DNA of 64,000 nucleotides from Leishmania donovani (taxonomy: Eukaryota; Euglenozoa; Kinetoplastea; Trypanosomatida; Trypanosomatidae): assembly GCF_000227135.1 (NCBI RefSeq), contig NC_018259.1, forward strand, positions 1,320,619 through 1,384,618, given 5' to 3'. Positions 1 through 10,425 of this stretch are shown piece after piece. The notes under the pieces are model-generated. The model saw only the letters and a program-made list of their open reading frames with translations. It searched no databases and had not been told where the DNA came from. The translations under genes and the position numbers were made by a program. Numbering within the stretch: the stretch's first letter is position 1; every line of letters starts with the position of its first letter.

Positions 1-958
1 CCCCCCCCCCTCCCCCCGCTCTGCTGTTCAGCGTGCGGTGGCCTTGGCTGTGAATGTATGTGCGTGCGGCTGTATTTTGGCTTCGTTAGAGGCAGCCGCA
101 CATGACCTGTAAAACGAAGAAGTCGTTCTTTGCAGACTGCAGCCGAAGTGAGCTCGCCTCTCAGCACGAGGTTCATGGGAGGCGGTATCGATGGGCCCTT
201 CCTACGCGTGGGAATGGTCCTGCTTTCGTGGTCGCTTCCACTGCAGCGTTGGTGCAGTCACGTAATGTTACCACACGCTGCGCGGTGTACAGGAGGGATC
301 TGGCGTGGGCGTCAGTGGCGGTCGTGTGCGTGCGCTGTACTGCATGCACCAACGCGATGCCTTGGAAAGATGCCGCCGTGCCGCGTCCGAATCTGCTGAA
401 TACGCTGACAAGCGGCATTCTTTGCCTTGCAATAAGCTGCTTTCCCTAGTGCTCCTCCATAGCTTCTGCGCTGCCACCCTCTCCTCTCCGTCTCCCGTGC
501 TTCACTTCATCGGCGTGCTTCATCACGCGCACCTTCCAAACACTCACATGCGACGTCGCCGCCACGTCAATGCACTCGCGTGTGACACAACCTTTGGTGT
601 CTGCTTTCTTCATTCCCCTTGCTTCGCCCCCTCCCCCGCTGCCATCCATGTGCGTATGCGTCTTCATGTGCATCTGTCGGGTCGCCAGTTCTCTGTGCGT
701 TTAGACCTGCCATCAGCGTAATATACCCCCCCCCCCACCCCGACCTTCTCCTTTTCCTTGTAGTCATTTCGCGTGTATCCTGCCGCGAATTACTTTGGCG
801 CCGCACTCTGTTGCTCCTACCTAGCCCTCGACCCGCCCGCCTCTCTCTCAGCTGCGCTGTGGTTCTGTGACTGTGTTTGAGCACCTGCAGGCCGACATAC
901 CCACACACAAGCGGCCGACACGCACCTCCTTGCACCCTACTCCATACACGCTGAGAAG
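1..958. other. Intergenic region upstream of CCT1
   Basis: No convincing gene is seen. The stretch opens with a C-rich run (1-17). Positions 100-450 are less biased in composition and may be the 3' UTR of a gene left of the window. A strong C/T tract (724-760) lies before the CCT1 start. Short open frames here overlap in several frames and have repetitive, Cys/Arg/Ser-rich translations typical of non-coding GC-rich DNA. Confidence 0.6.
724..763 (+). promoter_or_regulatory. Candidate spliced-leader acceptor for CCT1
   Basis: A nearly pure C/T tract runs from about 724 to 760 and is followed by the first AG at 762-763, the arrangement used for trans-splicing in trypanosomatids. It would give a 5' UTR of about 195 nt before the ATG at 959. 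Inferred from sequence only. Confidence 0.5.
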
Positions 959-2599
959 ATGCAGCCGAAGCAGAAGGCAGCTCTTGGCATCAACGGCACC
1001 CGCACCAGCGGCATCGCCGTTCGCCGCGAGAACGTGACGGCCGCGTTGGCCGTGGCAAATGTCGTGAAGTCGTCGCTGGGCCCTATCGGTCTGGACAAGA
1101 TGCTTGTGGACGACGTCGGTGATGTGCTGGTGACGAACGACGGTGCGACGATCCTGAAGAGTCTCGACGTGGAGCACCCAGCCGCGCGCCTACTGGTTGA
1201 TCTGGCCCAGCTCCAGGACAAGGAGATTGGCGACGGAACCACCTCTGTCGTGATTCTTGCTGCGGAGCTGCTGAAGCGGGCCCAGGAACTCGTGTCGCAG
1301 GGCATCCACGCGACAAGCATCATTGCCGGCTACAAGCTTGCCATGCGCGAGGCACTGCGCTACCTAAACGACAATCTCAGCTGCGCCGTGGACAGTCTTG
1401 GCAAGGATGTGCTGCTGAACGTCGCGCGCACCTCCATGTCGAGCAAGATTCTGAACAACGACGCGGATCTGTTTGCGAAGATCGTGGTTGATGCTATCAT
1501 GTCTGTCAAGACGGTGAACGACTTCGGTGATGTCATCTACCCTCGTAAGGCGGTGTCGATTCTGCTGCAGCACGGCAGGAGCCTGCACGAGTCACGGCTG
1601 GTGCAGGGCTTTGCGATGAACCTCTCTCGCGCCGCACAGGGCATGCCGACCTCGGTGAAGGATGCTAAGATTGCTCTCGTCGACTTCGACCTGCGGGCTG
1701 TCAAGATGAAGCTCGGCATCAACATCACCATCACGGACCCCTCCAAGGCAGAGGCGATCCGCCAGCGTGAGCTCGACATCACGAAGGAGCGCATTCAGAA
1801 GATGATCGCGGCCGGCGCCAACGTCATTATGACGACGTGGGGCATCGAGGATAGCATGATGAAGTACATGGTGGACAACAACGTGCTTGGCGTGCGCCGT
1901 GTCAAGAAGGATGACATCCGCCGCATCGCCAGGACTACCGGCGCGCAGGTGGTGCACACCATGTCCGACCTCGAGGGCGAGGAGGTCTTCGACCCCAAGT
2001 GGCTCGGTCGGTCGGAGAAGGTGTACGAGGAGCGCATTGGCGACGATGACTGCATCGTTATTGCTGGCACCTCGAACGCCGTGTGTGCCACCATCGTCTG
2101 CCGCGGCGCGAACTACTTCATGCTAGAGGAGATGGAGCGCGCGCTGAACGACGCACTGTGGGCTGTGGCGCGCACGTGTGACGCCAGCTGCGTCGTTGCT
2201 GGCGGCGGCTCCGTGGAGACGGCGGTGTCGGTGTACCTGGACAACTTTGCCCGCACACTGAGCTCACGCGAGCAGCTGGCGGTGGCCGAGTACGCCGAGG
2301 CACTGCTCGTCATACCGAAGGTGCTGGCGCTGAATGCTGCCCTCGATGCCACGGACCTCGTCGCGAAGCTTCGTGTCGAGCACACGCAGGCACAGAGCAG
2401 CGGCCAGCAGACGGAGGCGCGCTTTACCGGACTGGATCTGCACAACGGCACGCTACGCAACAACATCAAGGCGGGTGTGCTGGAGCCAAAGCCTAGCAAG
2501 ATCAAGTCCCTGCAGTTCGCGACGGAGGCGGCTGTGACGGTGCTGCGTATCGACGACTGCGTTCGCCTCAACCCTGATGAGGAGGACCAGCAGCGCTGA
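959..2599 (+). CDS. CCT1: T-complex protein 1, alpha subunit (CCT1 chaperonin)
   Basis: This is a subunit of the cytosolic group II chaperonin CCT/TRiC, which folds actin, tubulin and many other proteins using ATP in a double eight-membered ring. The 546-residue product has the family's usual length and reads as a chaperonin from end to end. Visible ATPase signatures are NDGATIL (60-66), GDGTT (91-95), a conserved Asp near 398 in an Asp-Ala pair, and GGGSVE (415-420). The assignment to alpha rests on overall resemblance, including the N-terminal GTRTSG and the SSLGPIGLDKML stretch. The ATG at 959 is the natural start because family homology begins within about ten residues. It is the first gene of the co-directional set and is followed by a very long intergenic region. 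Confidence 0.96.
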   Translation: MQPKQKAALGINGTRTSGIAVRRENVTAALAVANVVKSSLGPIGLDKMLVDDVGDVLVTNDGATILKSLDVEHPAARLLVDLAQLQDKEIGDGTTSVVILAAELLKRAQELVSQGIHATSIIAGYKLAMREALRYLNDNLSCAVDSLGKDVLLNVARTSMSSKILNNDADLFAKIVVDAIMSVKTVNDFGDVIYPRKAVSILLQHGRSLHESRLVQGFAMNLSRAAQGMPTSVKDAKIALVDFDLRAVKMKLGINITITDPSKAEAIRQRELDITKERIQKMIAAGANVIMTTWGIEDSMMKYMVDNNVLGVRRVKKDDIRRIARTTGAQVVHTMSDLEGEEVFDPKWLGRSEKVYEERIGDDDCIVIAGTSNAVCATIVCRGANYFMLEEMERALNDALWAVARTCDASCVVAGGGSVETAVSVYLDNFARTLSSREQLAVAEYAEALLVIPKVLALNAALDATDLVAKLRVEHTQAQSSGQQTEARFTGLDLHNGTLRNNIKAGVLEPKPSKIKSLQFATEAAVTVLRIDDCVRLNPDEEDQQR

Positions 2600-5459
2600 A
2601 GACCGCTTTTCCCACCGATTATGAGAGTCGGACGAGGTATAGCGAGCAGCAGCAGACGCCGGATACCAAGACGACGCGCGGAGGTCGAGAACGCGTCCAC
2701 ATAGATTGTCGCTTGTCAAGTGAGAACGAGGAAGTCGGTCCAAAGGCCGCCGTCCGCATAGGCATGCCTATCCGCACGCGTTGACGTCTCTCTGACAGTA
2801 TCTGTGTTCTCCCTACTCTTGTTGCTTTCCAGCGCACGTGCCTGCGGTTCTTTCTCTCTGCTTGTGTGCCCGTGTTGTTCCGCTCTTGCTGCATTGTCAC
2901 GCCGTCTCCTTTTTCTTTGATTGCCGAGTCGTTGTAGCCCTCCTTCTTTCTCTGTCGACCTTCTCTTCCTCATCGCCGGCACATTTGCCTCTGCTTCGCT
3001 CCGGGTGCGTACTCGCGCGCGCGTGCGAGTGTGCGTGCGCTTCGCCAAGACGGATCCTGCAATAAGGCAGCGGATGCCGTGCTGTTTGAAGGACTGAGCT
3101 ATGCGGACGGCAGCGGGTAGAGGAGGTGGCAGAAAAGAGCTGCGACGACAAGGGATGGAGAAAGGCCGATTCTAAACCGCACCGCACAGATGGAGGGAGG
3201 GAGAGCGAGGAGGTGAGGCGAGGTGTTTCCGTGTGCTCGTGGCGTTTTTTCCACGTTGCCGACGTGTTTTCGGCGTTTCCTTTGCCGTATCCATCTCGAG
3301 TGTCTCTCCCCGTCGCGTTCTCTGAGCGTGACTGTCTGTCGGTCTGTCTATATTCCCCTCCAGTACCACAACCGCTTTGGACTGCAAGAGGGATGCGGCG
3401 AAAAGGTGCGCAAGCATGCGCACATCCGCACGCACCTGTAAGAGCACGAACTCTGACGGCGGGCGACAGAGACTCGTCGTAGGTGTTTGTTCGATTCACG
3501 CATATGCAGATTGGAGAGGAGAGGTGTAAGGAACGAAAAGAAGTGGGGGAAGGGGCGTGGCGTGTGGCGCGGAGGGGGAGGCGAGGTGCAGCTCAATGTG
3601 TCAGGCGCCCACATGCCGAACACGCAAGGCAAATGACAACGCGAGCGCACATGTGAGAGAAAGCGACAAACAGATGCGCGTGTGCGTGCGCGCGTGTCTT
3701 CACCTACGAGGACGTTTTTAATTTTCGTTCTTTCCTGCGTCGCGTGACGATCTCGAGAACGGCGGATGGGGATGGACGTGAAAGAGGAACTACAACCTGG
3801 TGCTCGTGCTGGCGCGCGTGCGTGTGAGTGTGCTCTCTTTCCTTTTCGATGCTATCGCAAATCGTCGATGCACCACCATGTAGTGCGCTTGAACTGCCAC
3901 TCCTCTTTCCTTTCTTTGGCCGTGCGGGTGGTCTCCGTTGGTGCGTGTGTGTTAAGTAAAGGGCAAACAGAGAATGAAGGAGCGAAAAGGCAAACGCCGC
4001 CACCCACCTTTAAAGCAAAAAAAAATACCGTGCGTGTCCATGCAGCCCACATCCACCTCTACCCACGCGTATGTGTGTGCAAGTGGCTATTCAGGTGACT
4101 GATTGGCGCGCAGCTCTTCGAAAGCGCACGCCACTGAAATCGGAAGCGAACAACGCGAAAGGAGGCGCAGAAGCGCGCAAGTGCGCGGGTAGGCACTCCG
4201 ACAAAGAATGGAGCCGCGAAAGCAAAGAAAATCGCGTACAAATGTGAGACATGCGTGACACGCTCACCGATCTCTCTTCTGCTCCACTCCTTCTGCCGCA
4301 CTCTGCATAGATCCTGTGGAGGAGGAGCGGCCCAAATCGCTGCTGTCGCGCACGTCGTCACCCCCTCCTCTGGCTATGGCACCCATGCTTCTGTGCGCGT
4401 GCGCGTTGTGTTGTGATGCAGCGTCCTCTGATGCGTCTGGTGCATCAGCCTCGTTGCCGCTGGGTTACCACATGGAAGCTTAAGCGGTGACGCATCTGCT
4501 GTTGTGTGTTTGTGTGCGTGTGTGCGTGCGTTTCGTCCGCCAACGTCTTTTCAACTCCCTTCAGCCCCCTCCTCTCGCTCTTTGCTCACTTCGTATACAC
4601 ACACGCACTTGCACGAAGGCATCATACATGGGGCGTGCCTCGAATACGCACATTCCCCACAGGGTGTCCTCTTCTAATCCAAACCTCGCTTGGCCCGTAT
4701 TATTACTATATTTTTTCAGATCTTGCTCGTCTCTTCCTTGTACATTGGATTTCGCGGTTAGAAGTCCATTCCTCCTCTTGTCTCTCGAGGGCGACGCTCT
4801 GTCCTATGCCCAACCACATCATATCCGCTCCTTCCCTCCCTCTCTCACACTCTCGTGCTCGTGGACTCTCTTTCGTATCCTTGCAACAAGCTGCTGCGAC
4901 TGCTCTCTCTCTCTCAGGCTCTTGATACCATCACCGTTTTTACGCAGCGACCTTCTTTGTCGTGTTATGTGTACTGCGCACTTTCCCCAACGATCGACGA
5001 GTACATCGGAGGCCGCTCGATAGCGAAAATGCGCGTTGTCGTGTTTCTTACAACTGTGCTTGCCTTCTTCGTATAGATCTCTAACCCCTTCTTCACATAT
5101 CGCATCTCCTCTTTGCCAGGTCTGCGTGTCTGCGTGTGCCGTATCCTGCGCACTGTTTCTGTGCTTCTGTGCCTTTCCGCCTCATCTCGGTGCACGTCTG
5201 TAGGCGAGCAAGCGACGAGAGAACGAAAGCATCAATACGAAACGCACCGGGCGACGAGCAAAAGACCGCGCAGAGCCGGACACAAGGATCTGATCCATCA
5301 AAAACCTCCCTTGGGCTTCTCGCTCGTTGTGTCGGCCGCACGTATAAGTCCAGCGGAGCCGCACGACGGAGAGACGGGAAAGCAGGCATTGTGCCGCACG
5401 AAGAAAAGGAGACGGAAGAATCTGCAACAGCAAGCAGCCGCTCCTCCTAAGAGGCATGC

Positions 5460-5990
5460 ATGCGGAAGTGATCCGGGCAGGGCCGGTACACTATGGTGAA
5501 GGCGTGCCTCGGCCATGAGGATGCCGGCGACGAACCCTCGCGCGCTCTCCTCCGTGCCCGCTCCTTGTGCCTCCTTCCGAGGCCGGCAAGTGAGTGCGCG
5601 TCCGTCCCTGCGGAGAGGGACCCCTTTCTTGTGTCGCGTCTGTCTGCTCATCTGATGCGTCGTTGTACGCTCTTCGTGGGACACCACGGTGCGACGAGAT
5701 CCGGCGGGGAGTGCGATCGGGTTGTGCTCTCTGTCTCTCGTCCCAGTGGAGGCGGTGGCGTTGCGCTGCCTGCCGGTGCTACTTCCAGCGTCGATTGCCG
5801 TGGACGCGGAGGGCCCCGCGACCTTGTGGCCTCTTGTCTGCCGTTGTGCCTCGACCGGCCGTGTCTTGAGGGTCAGCCCCGCCCGTGCGACCGTCTGCAT
5901 GCCTCCACGTGGCGGTGCCGGAGGCTGGAAGGGCCCGCGGCTCCGCGCTGTCGCCCGTACACAAGCACAACATATATGCGTATCGCGGTG
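5460..5990. repeat. GC-rich intergenic island, possible degenerate retroposon (SIDER-like)
   Basis: About 530 bases are GC-rich and lack the pyrimidine-run texture of the flanks. The length and probable 3' UTR location match SIDER2 elements of Leishmania, which are about 0.55 kb degenerate retroposon relics found mostly in 3' UTRs. A-rich sequence follows only some 600 bases later (6593-6670), so a direct oligo(A) tail is not evident. I could not recognise the 79-nt trypanosomatid retroposon signature by eye. A relic of a dead gene is the main alternative. Confidence 0.25.
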
Positions 5991-8900
5991 CTCCTGAGTA
6001 GGACGCACTGTACTCCTGGCGGTGCAGCCCTCGGCGCGACTCTCGCTTCTTCCATCTCTGCCCCACCCCCCTCCCCCCTCTGTCTCTCACGCCTGCAAAG
6101 GAAAGGGAAGCGCTCGCTGCAGGGCTTGTGGGGCGGGGCTGCGGATGTGAGAGCGCGAAGTGAAGGGGTGTGTCTTTGCCGTGCCATCACCGAAGAACAT
6201 CATCCTCTCCTCCCATCTCTCCCCCGTCACTCTCTCTGCAGCGTGCGCGAGAGTGTGTGCATCTGCCTCCTTCCTCTGCCACTTTCGTGTTGTTCGCCTT
6301 TGCCTTGGTGGTCTCTATCCTCATCCGGCCTTTGCAGGCTTTCCAGTATCAGCGGCCGTGCGCGCACGCGAGTGTCTTCGTATACGCAATATCGATTTGT
6401 CTCTGTACAGGCCTCTGAGTTGCTGATTCACACACTCACACACAAACATCCTCGCACGCTCATATTTATCTGTCTCTCCCGCCAAGACGAAGAAAAGCGA
6501 AGGCCTAGAGCGCAGAGAACGTGTCTTTGCGGTTAAGGAGAGACGCACACCCCGGGGCAAGCGATTGTGGCCCCACGCAACTCACCCCCATCAAAAAAAA
6601 GGCAAAAAGAGACGCGAAGCGGAAAGGCGCACACAACGATTTGCATAAAGACTGGAAGAGCGCAAAAAAAAGGGAATTCAACGAGGCGGTCCACTGCTCC
6701 TCCCCGAAAAGGCAGACGCGGATCCGTTACGAGGCGATTGGCACATATACATTTGCATCGCGAGCGAGCAAGAGGTGACGAACACCTTTCTTCCTCTGCG
6801 TTTCTCTCGATGCGCGTGTGTGTGTCTGTGATTTCTGCTGTCCCGTATCTCTGGCTTGTACGTACTTGCTCTTTTTTGTATGCGTGCATGTAGGTGTGTG
6901 TAGGTGTGTATGTGTGTGTGTATCGCCCTCCCCCGCTGCAGTGGTCGCTGTCTCTCACGATTCTCTGTTCATTTTTTCCCTTTGTTTGCTTTTTCGTTTA
7001 TCGCTCACTGCCTTTGGCTTCTCTTTGTGTTTTCGCTTGTGCATCATCTGTGCCTCGAGGGACCTCACAGTTTGCGTGCCCTTCCGTTGTTGGATAATTT
7101 GTTGCGTCTATTCTTCACTGCGTTGCCGTGTGCCTGGCGCGCGCGCTCTCTCTCTGCGTGTGCGTGTGTGTGGGAGAGAGAGTGCGAACCCCCCCTCCCC
7201 CAACCGTCTTTGTGTGCTTCTTTCGATTTCTGTCTTTCACCTGTTGGCCAGTATATCAGCCTCCTTTCCCCTCCCCGAACTGCTCCCTGATCTCGTGCAC
7301 TGGAGATCTCCGCGCCGCTTTGCGTGTGCGTGTGCGTGTGCGCGCGCTCGTCACTGGCCTGCCGCTGTGCCGCTTTCTTTGGCCGTTTTATCACCTCCGT
7401 TTCGTTTGCGCTCTTCTGTACGTGCGCGTTTGCGCATCTGTGTTTCGAGTGTGCCCCTGCTGCCCCTCCCCGTCTCTTGCTCTGCCCCCGTGTCGTGCTC
7501 GTCCATTCGCGCTGCTATCAATATCTTTTTTTTTTAATCTTTCCCTTTTCTTTTTCTCTCCTCATTCGTTTTGTTTTGTTTCCGCCTGTGACGAGGCAAC
7601 GCGAAAGAGCGGCACTTGAGCAGAGACGAAAAACAACAAAAAAACGACGAAACCCATATTGGGGGGAGGGGGAGCGAAGCCCGCAGCTGCAGCAGCACCA
7701 TCATCATCATTGTTGGCGCCATCGTCACTGCGGCTTGTACATATATAGTACTACTGCTCTTTCTTCTTCGCGTCTCGTCTGTTTTTTTTTTTTTTTTCAG
7801 TTTCGTGAGTGTGTGCGCCCTTGTTCTATATATATATATACCTGCCACTAACGGAGGGAGGAAAGCCACCCTTGCAGTTATCGACATTACCACCGTGAGC
7901 ACCGAAGAGGTGGCAACAGCCAGTGGCGCGGCGACAAAAACCTGTTCACATATCTTTTTGTTGGTTTGGAGACTCCTCTATGCCCTTTCGGCCTATCGGC
8001 CTTCGCTACCTCCCTCCCTTTCGCACAGCTGCCGCCTACCCTTTCCGTGGGCGAGAACAGCAAGCAAAGAAAACTGTAGGAAGGCGCTGCGAAGTCTTAT
8101 AAGACAAAAGAAAGTCGAATCGAAGGAGGCGGCGCCACTCGGCAGCACGCGCGGCAAAGAAGAGCCTTGCTGCTAAGAGGTGTTGGTTGCCTAATTGACA
8201 CCCGCCCACACACCCCGCGTGCTCTCCTCTCTTCAACTCATTTTTTTTAACTGCCTTCGTGGGTCTTGTTCCCGCTGCTGTTTTCCTGGAAAGAAAAAAG
8301 GAAACGAAGAAGGCGTGCCGACCTTCGTGTGTGTGCGTGTGCGTATTTCTTCTTCATCCTTTTCTGCGCACCTTCTTCTCTCATCATCCTCATCATCGCC
8401 CGTGTGGTAGCTTTTTGACTGGAAGGAAGTAAAGGAAGGTGCCCCCCACCCCCCACCTCACACGCACACACACGAAAACACGCACGCAAAACAAGAAAAC
8501 AAAAACGTAGCGCAAGCGAATCGCCGCTTTTCCATCTCTCTCAAGGGCGTCGTACAGGCTGCCTCCCTTCTTTCTCTCACATTTTCGTTTGCCTTTGTTC
8601 GTACGCAGAGGAATAGGGAAAGGAGGGAGAGAACAGAAGACAGACGACACGAAACAGCAACAGGCGGAGCCAAGTAGAGGCAGTTTCCTTTTCTGTGTGT
8701 GTGTGTGGGCGCATCGTCAAACCGCATCCACTATCGCTACCCTCTCCCCTTTACCCTTCTTTGCTCTCACATTTCAGGACGCCTTTGTTCTTCCTCGGCT
8801 TTCGTTTAAGGTTTCTGGCGTTTCCTCTTCGCCCCGTTGTAGCCCAGACAGGATCACCCTCGTATCGAAATTCAAAGAACGCACGAAACGAAAGAAACAA

Positions 8901-9627
8901 AGAGTGCCAGCATCGCGCACTTTTGCTTTTCGCCTTGCTTGCCTCCCTCGCCGCTCTTCTCGCCCCCCTTTTTCCTCCTTGGACTTCTGTTGAGCCCTCA
9001 GCACACTACTGTCTTCTTTTAGTTTTTGTATTCCTCAAGTGCATGCAGCCCCGGGAAGAAAAAGGAGAGGCACTCCAGCTCAAGCACAGCAGGCGGCAGC
9101 GATCACCGAGGTGTGCCTGAGAAAGGCAGCCGTCCCCTGACACAGGCACGTCGATCCCACGCATAGGTATCTCCCCCCCCCCAAACCACCACTTGCGCTC
9201 TAGCACTCAGGTGCGAGTGTCTTGCGTGTCTCTGTCTTTTCTTTTTCTTTTTGTTTCTCAGGAGGGCGTACCGCGTATCATTGTATTTCTAGTGCGTGCT
9301 TGAGCTCTCTCTTTTCCCTCCGTTTTCTGTATCACGCACGTTGTCTGCGTGCTCATCTGTTCGGCGTCTGTGTAACTTCGTTTTTTTGCTCCGCCTATCG
9401 CCTTCTCCCTTCTTGTGAGTGTGTTTGTGTGTGTATTTTCTTTTTTTTTTCGTTCTCGCCTTCAGATTGTTGATGTTGTCTGTCGTGCTGCTTGCTGTTT
9501 GTCCTCTCCTCTCCCGTCTTGCCCATCTTATCACCGTTACCTCTACACTCACAGCGCACGCAATCCCAGTACTGCCCCCCCCCCTCGCCCCACCACCCCT
9601 CAAAAAAAAAAAAAACATACTAATAAC

Positions 9628-9643
9628 ATATACATATGTATAT
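9628..9643. repeat. 16-nt perfect palindrome
   Basis: The sequence atatacatatgtatat is its own reverse complement. It follows an A run at 9602-9615. It is AT-rich and may simply be microsatellite-like. Confidence 0.6.
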
Positions 9644-9800
9644 ACACGCACACGACAGGAACACACGCTCTTCTTTGGTTTTCATCAGATCACTTTCTCT
9701 CTGTTGTTTTGTTTCGTCTTCCTTTCACGTGTGTGTGCGTGTGCGGAGCACGTTGAATCTGGAAGCACTTTTCTTCGTCTCTGGTGGCTTTGCGGCCAAG

Positions 9801-9838
9801 CCCCCCCCCCCCTCTCTCCCTCCCTCCCTCCCTCCCTC
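9801..9838 (+). repeat. Poly-C followed by CCCT tetranucleotide repeat
   Basis: Twelve C residues (9801-9812) lead into tandem CCCT units (about 9817-9837). This is a simple repeat in the pyrimidine-rich intergenic DNA and is likely length-unstable. Confidence 0.8.
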
Positions 9839-10170
9839 TCTGATGGCTCTTTTTTTTTCTGTCGACTCCTCGTTTTCCCTCTCTTCGGTAGCGATCTTGA
9901 CTTTCCTGTGCTTTTTTTTTTCACTGCTTTTGTACGTTACTTCTGTGTTTTGGTGTGGCGTGTGCTCGCGTAGGCTGGACCCCTCACCCCTCCTCGATTT
10001 CTATGGTTCTTGTTTCGCTCCTCCCTCTCGCGCGCACGTACACAGACGTTCACACCCTGATCCAGATCTTAGGTTGCGATCCGTGCAAGTAGCACGTGTG
10101 CGACGCGCCCTGGCGTCGCACCCACTCTCTCTGAAGGTCTGTGCTGTTTTGTTTGCGTTTCTGCGTGCGT

Positions 10171-10219
10171 GCGTCTGCTCCCTCTCTTTGGCTACCCCCT
10201 CTTTTCTTCTGATTCACAG
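10171..10219 (+). promoter_or_regulatory. Candidate spliced-leader acceptor for the 834-residue protein gene
   Basis: The pyrimidine-rich stretch about 10176-10210 is followed by an AG at 10218-10219. Use of this site would leave a 5' UTR of about 206 nt. Other pyrimidine tracts lie upstream, so the choice is uncertain. Confidence 0.4.
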
Positions 10220-10425
10220 ATCGACTGCCCGCCAGGTGCTCGTCGCGCTGCCGCCGCCCTCCCCTCTCTTGTTATTCGGTACGCGCTTCTCGTTTCGTTG
10301 CGTGCTTGGCTCCGCTGTATTTCGTTCCGCCATTCTTCCTCCCTCGTGGTGCGCCCGTCTCTCACTCTCCCTCACCTCTGCTCGCCTGTTTTGATCGACG
10401 CTAGCGCTCAGCCGCAAGGTGCACC

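Larger units (their letters stand above)
2600..10425. other. 7.8 kb stretch with no convincing gene
   Basis: This is the longest gap in the window. It must hold the CCT1 3' UTR and the 5' region of the next gene. About 2600-4500 is mixed sequence with GT/CA-rich patches. 5460-5990 is a GC-rich island of more balanced composition. 6590-6670 is A-rich. 6780-10400 is mostly T- and C-rich with poly-T, poly-C and short AT runs. Frames over 200 codons exist (for example 5493-6536 and 9636-10394), but their translations are low-complexity Cys/Ser/Leu/Arg mixtures with no recognisable domain. No tRNA-like fold or small conserved frame was found. Confidence 0.6.

Noticed and set aside
3486..3500. GTTCGATTC, like a tRNA B box
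   Set aside because: There is no A box or acceptor stem pairing at tRNA spacing on either side.
5493..6536. 347-codon open frame in the long gap
   Set aside because: Translation is a Cys/Arg/Ser/Leu-rich mix with no domain. It overlaps other open frames on both strands, and the last third runs into pyrimidine-rich low-complexity DNA.
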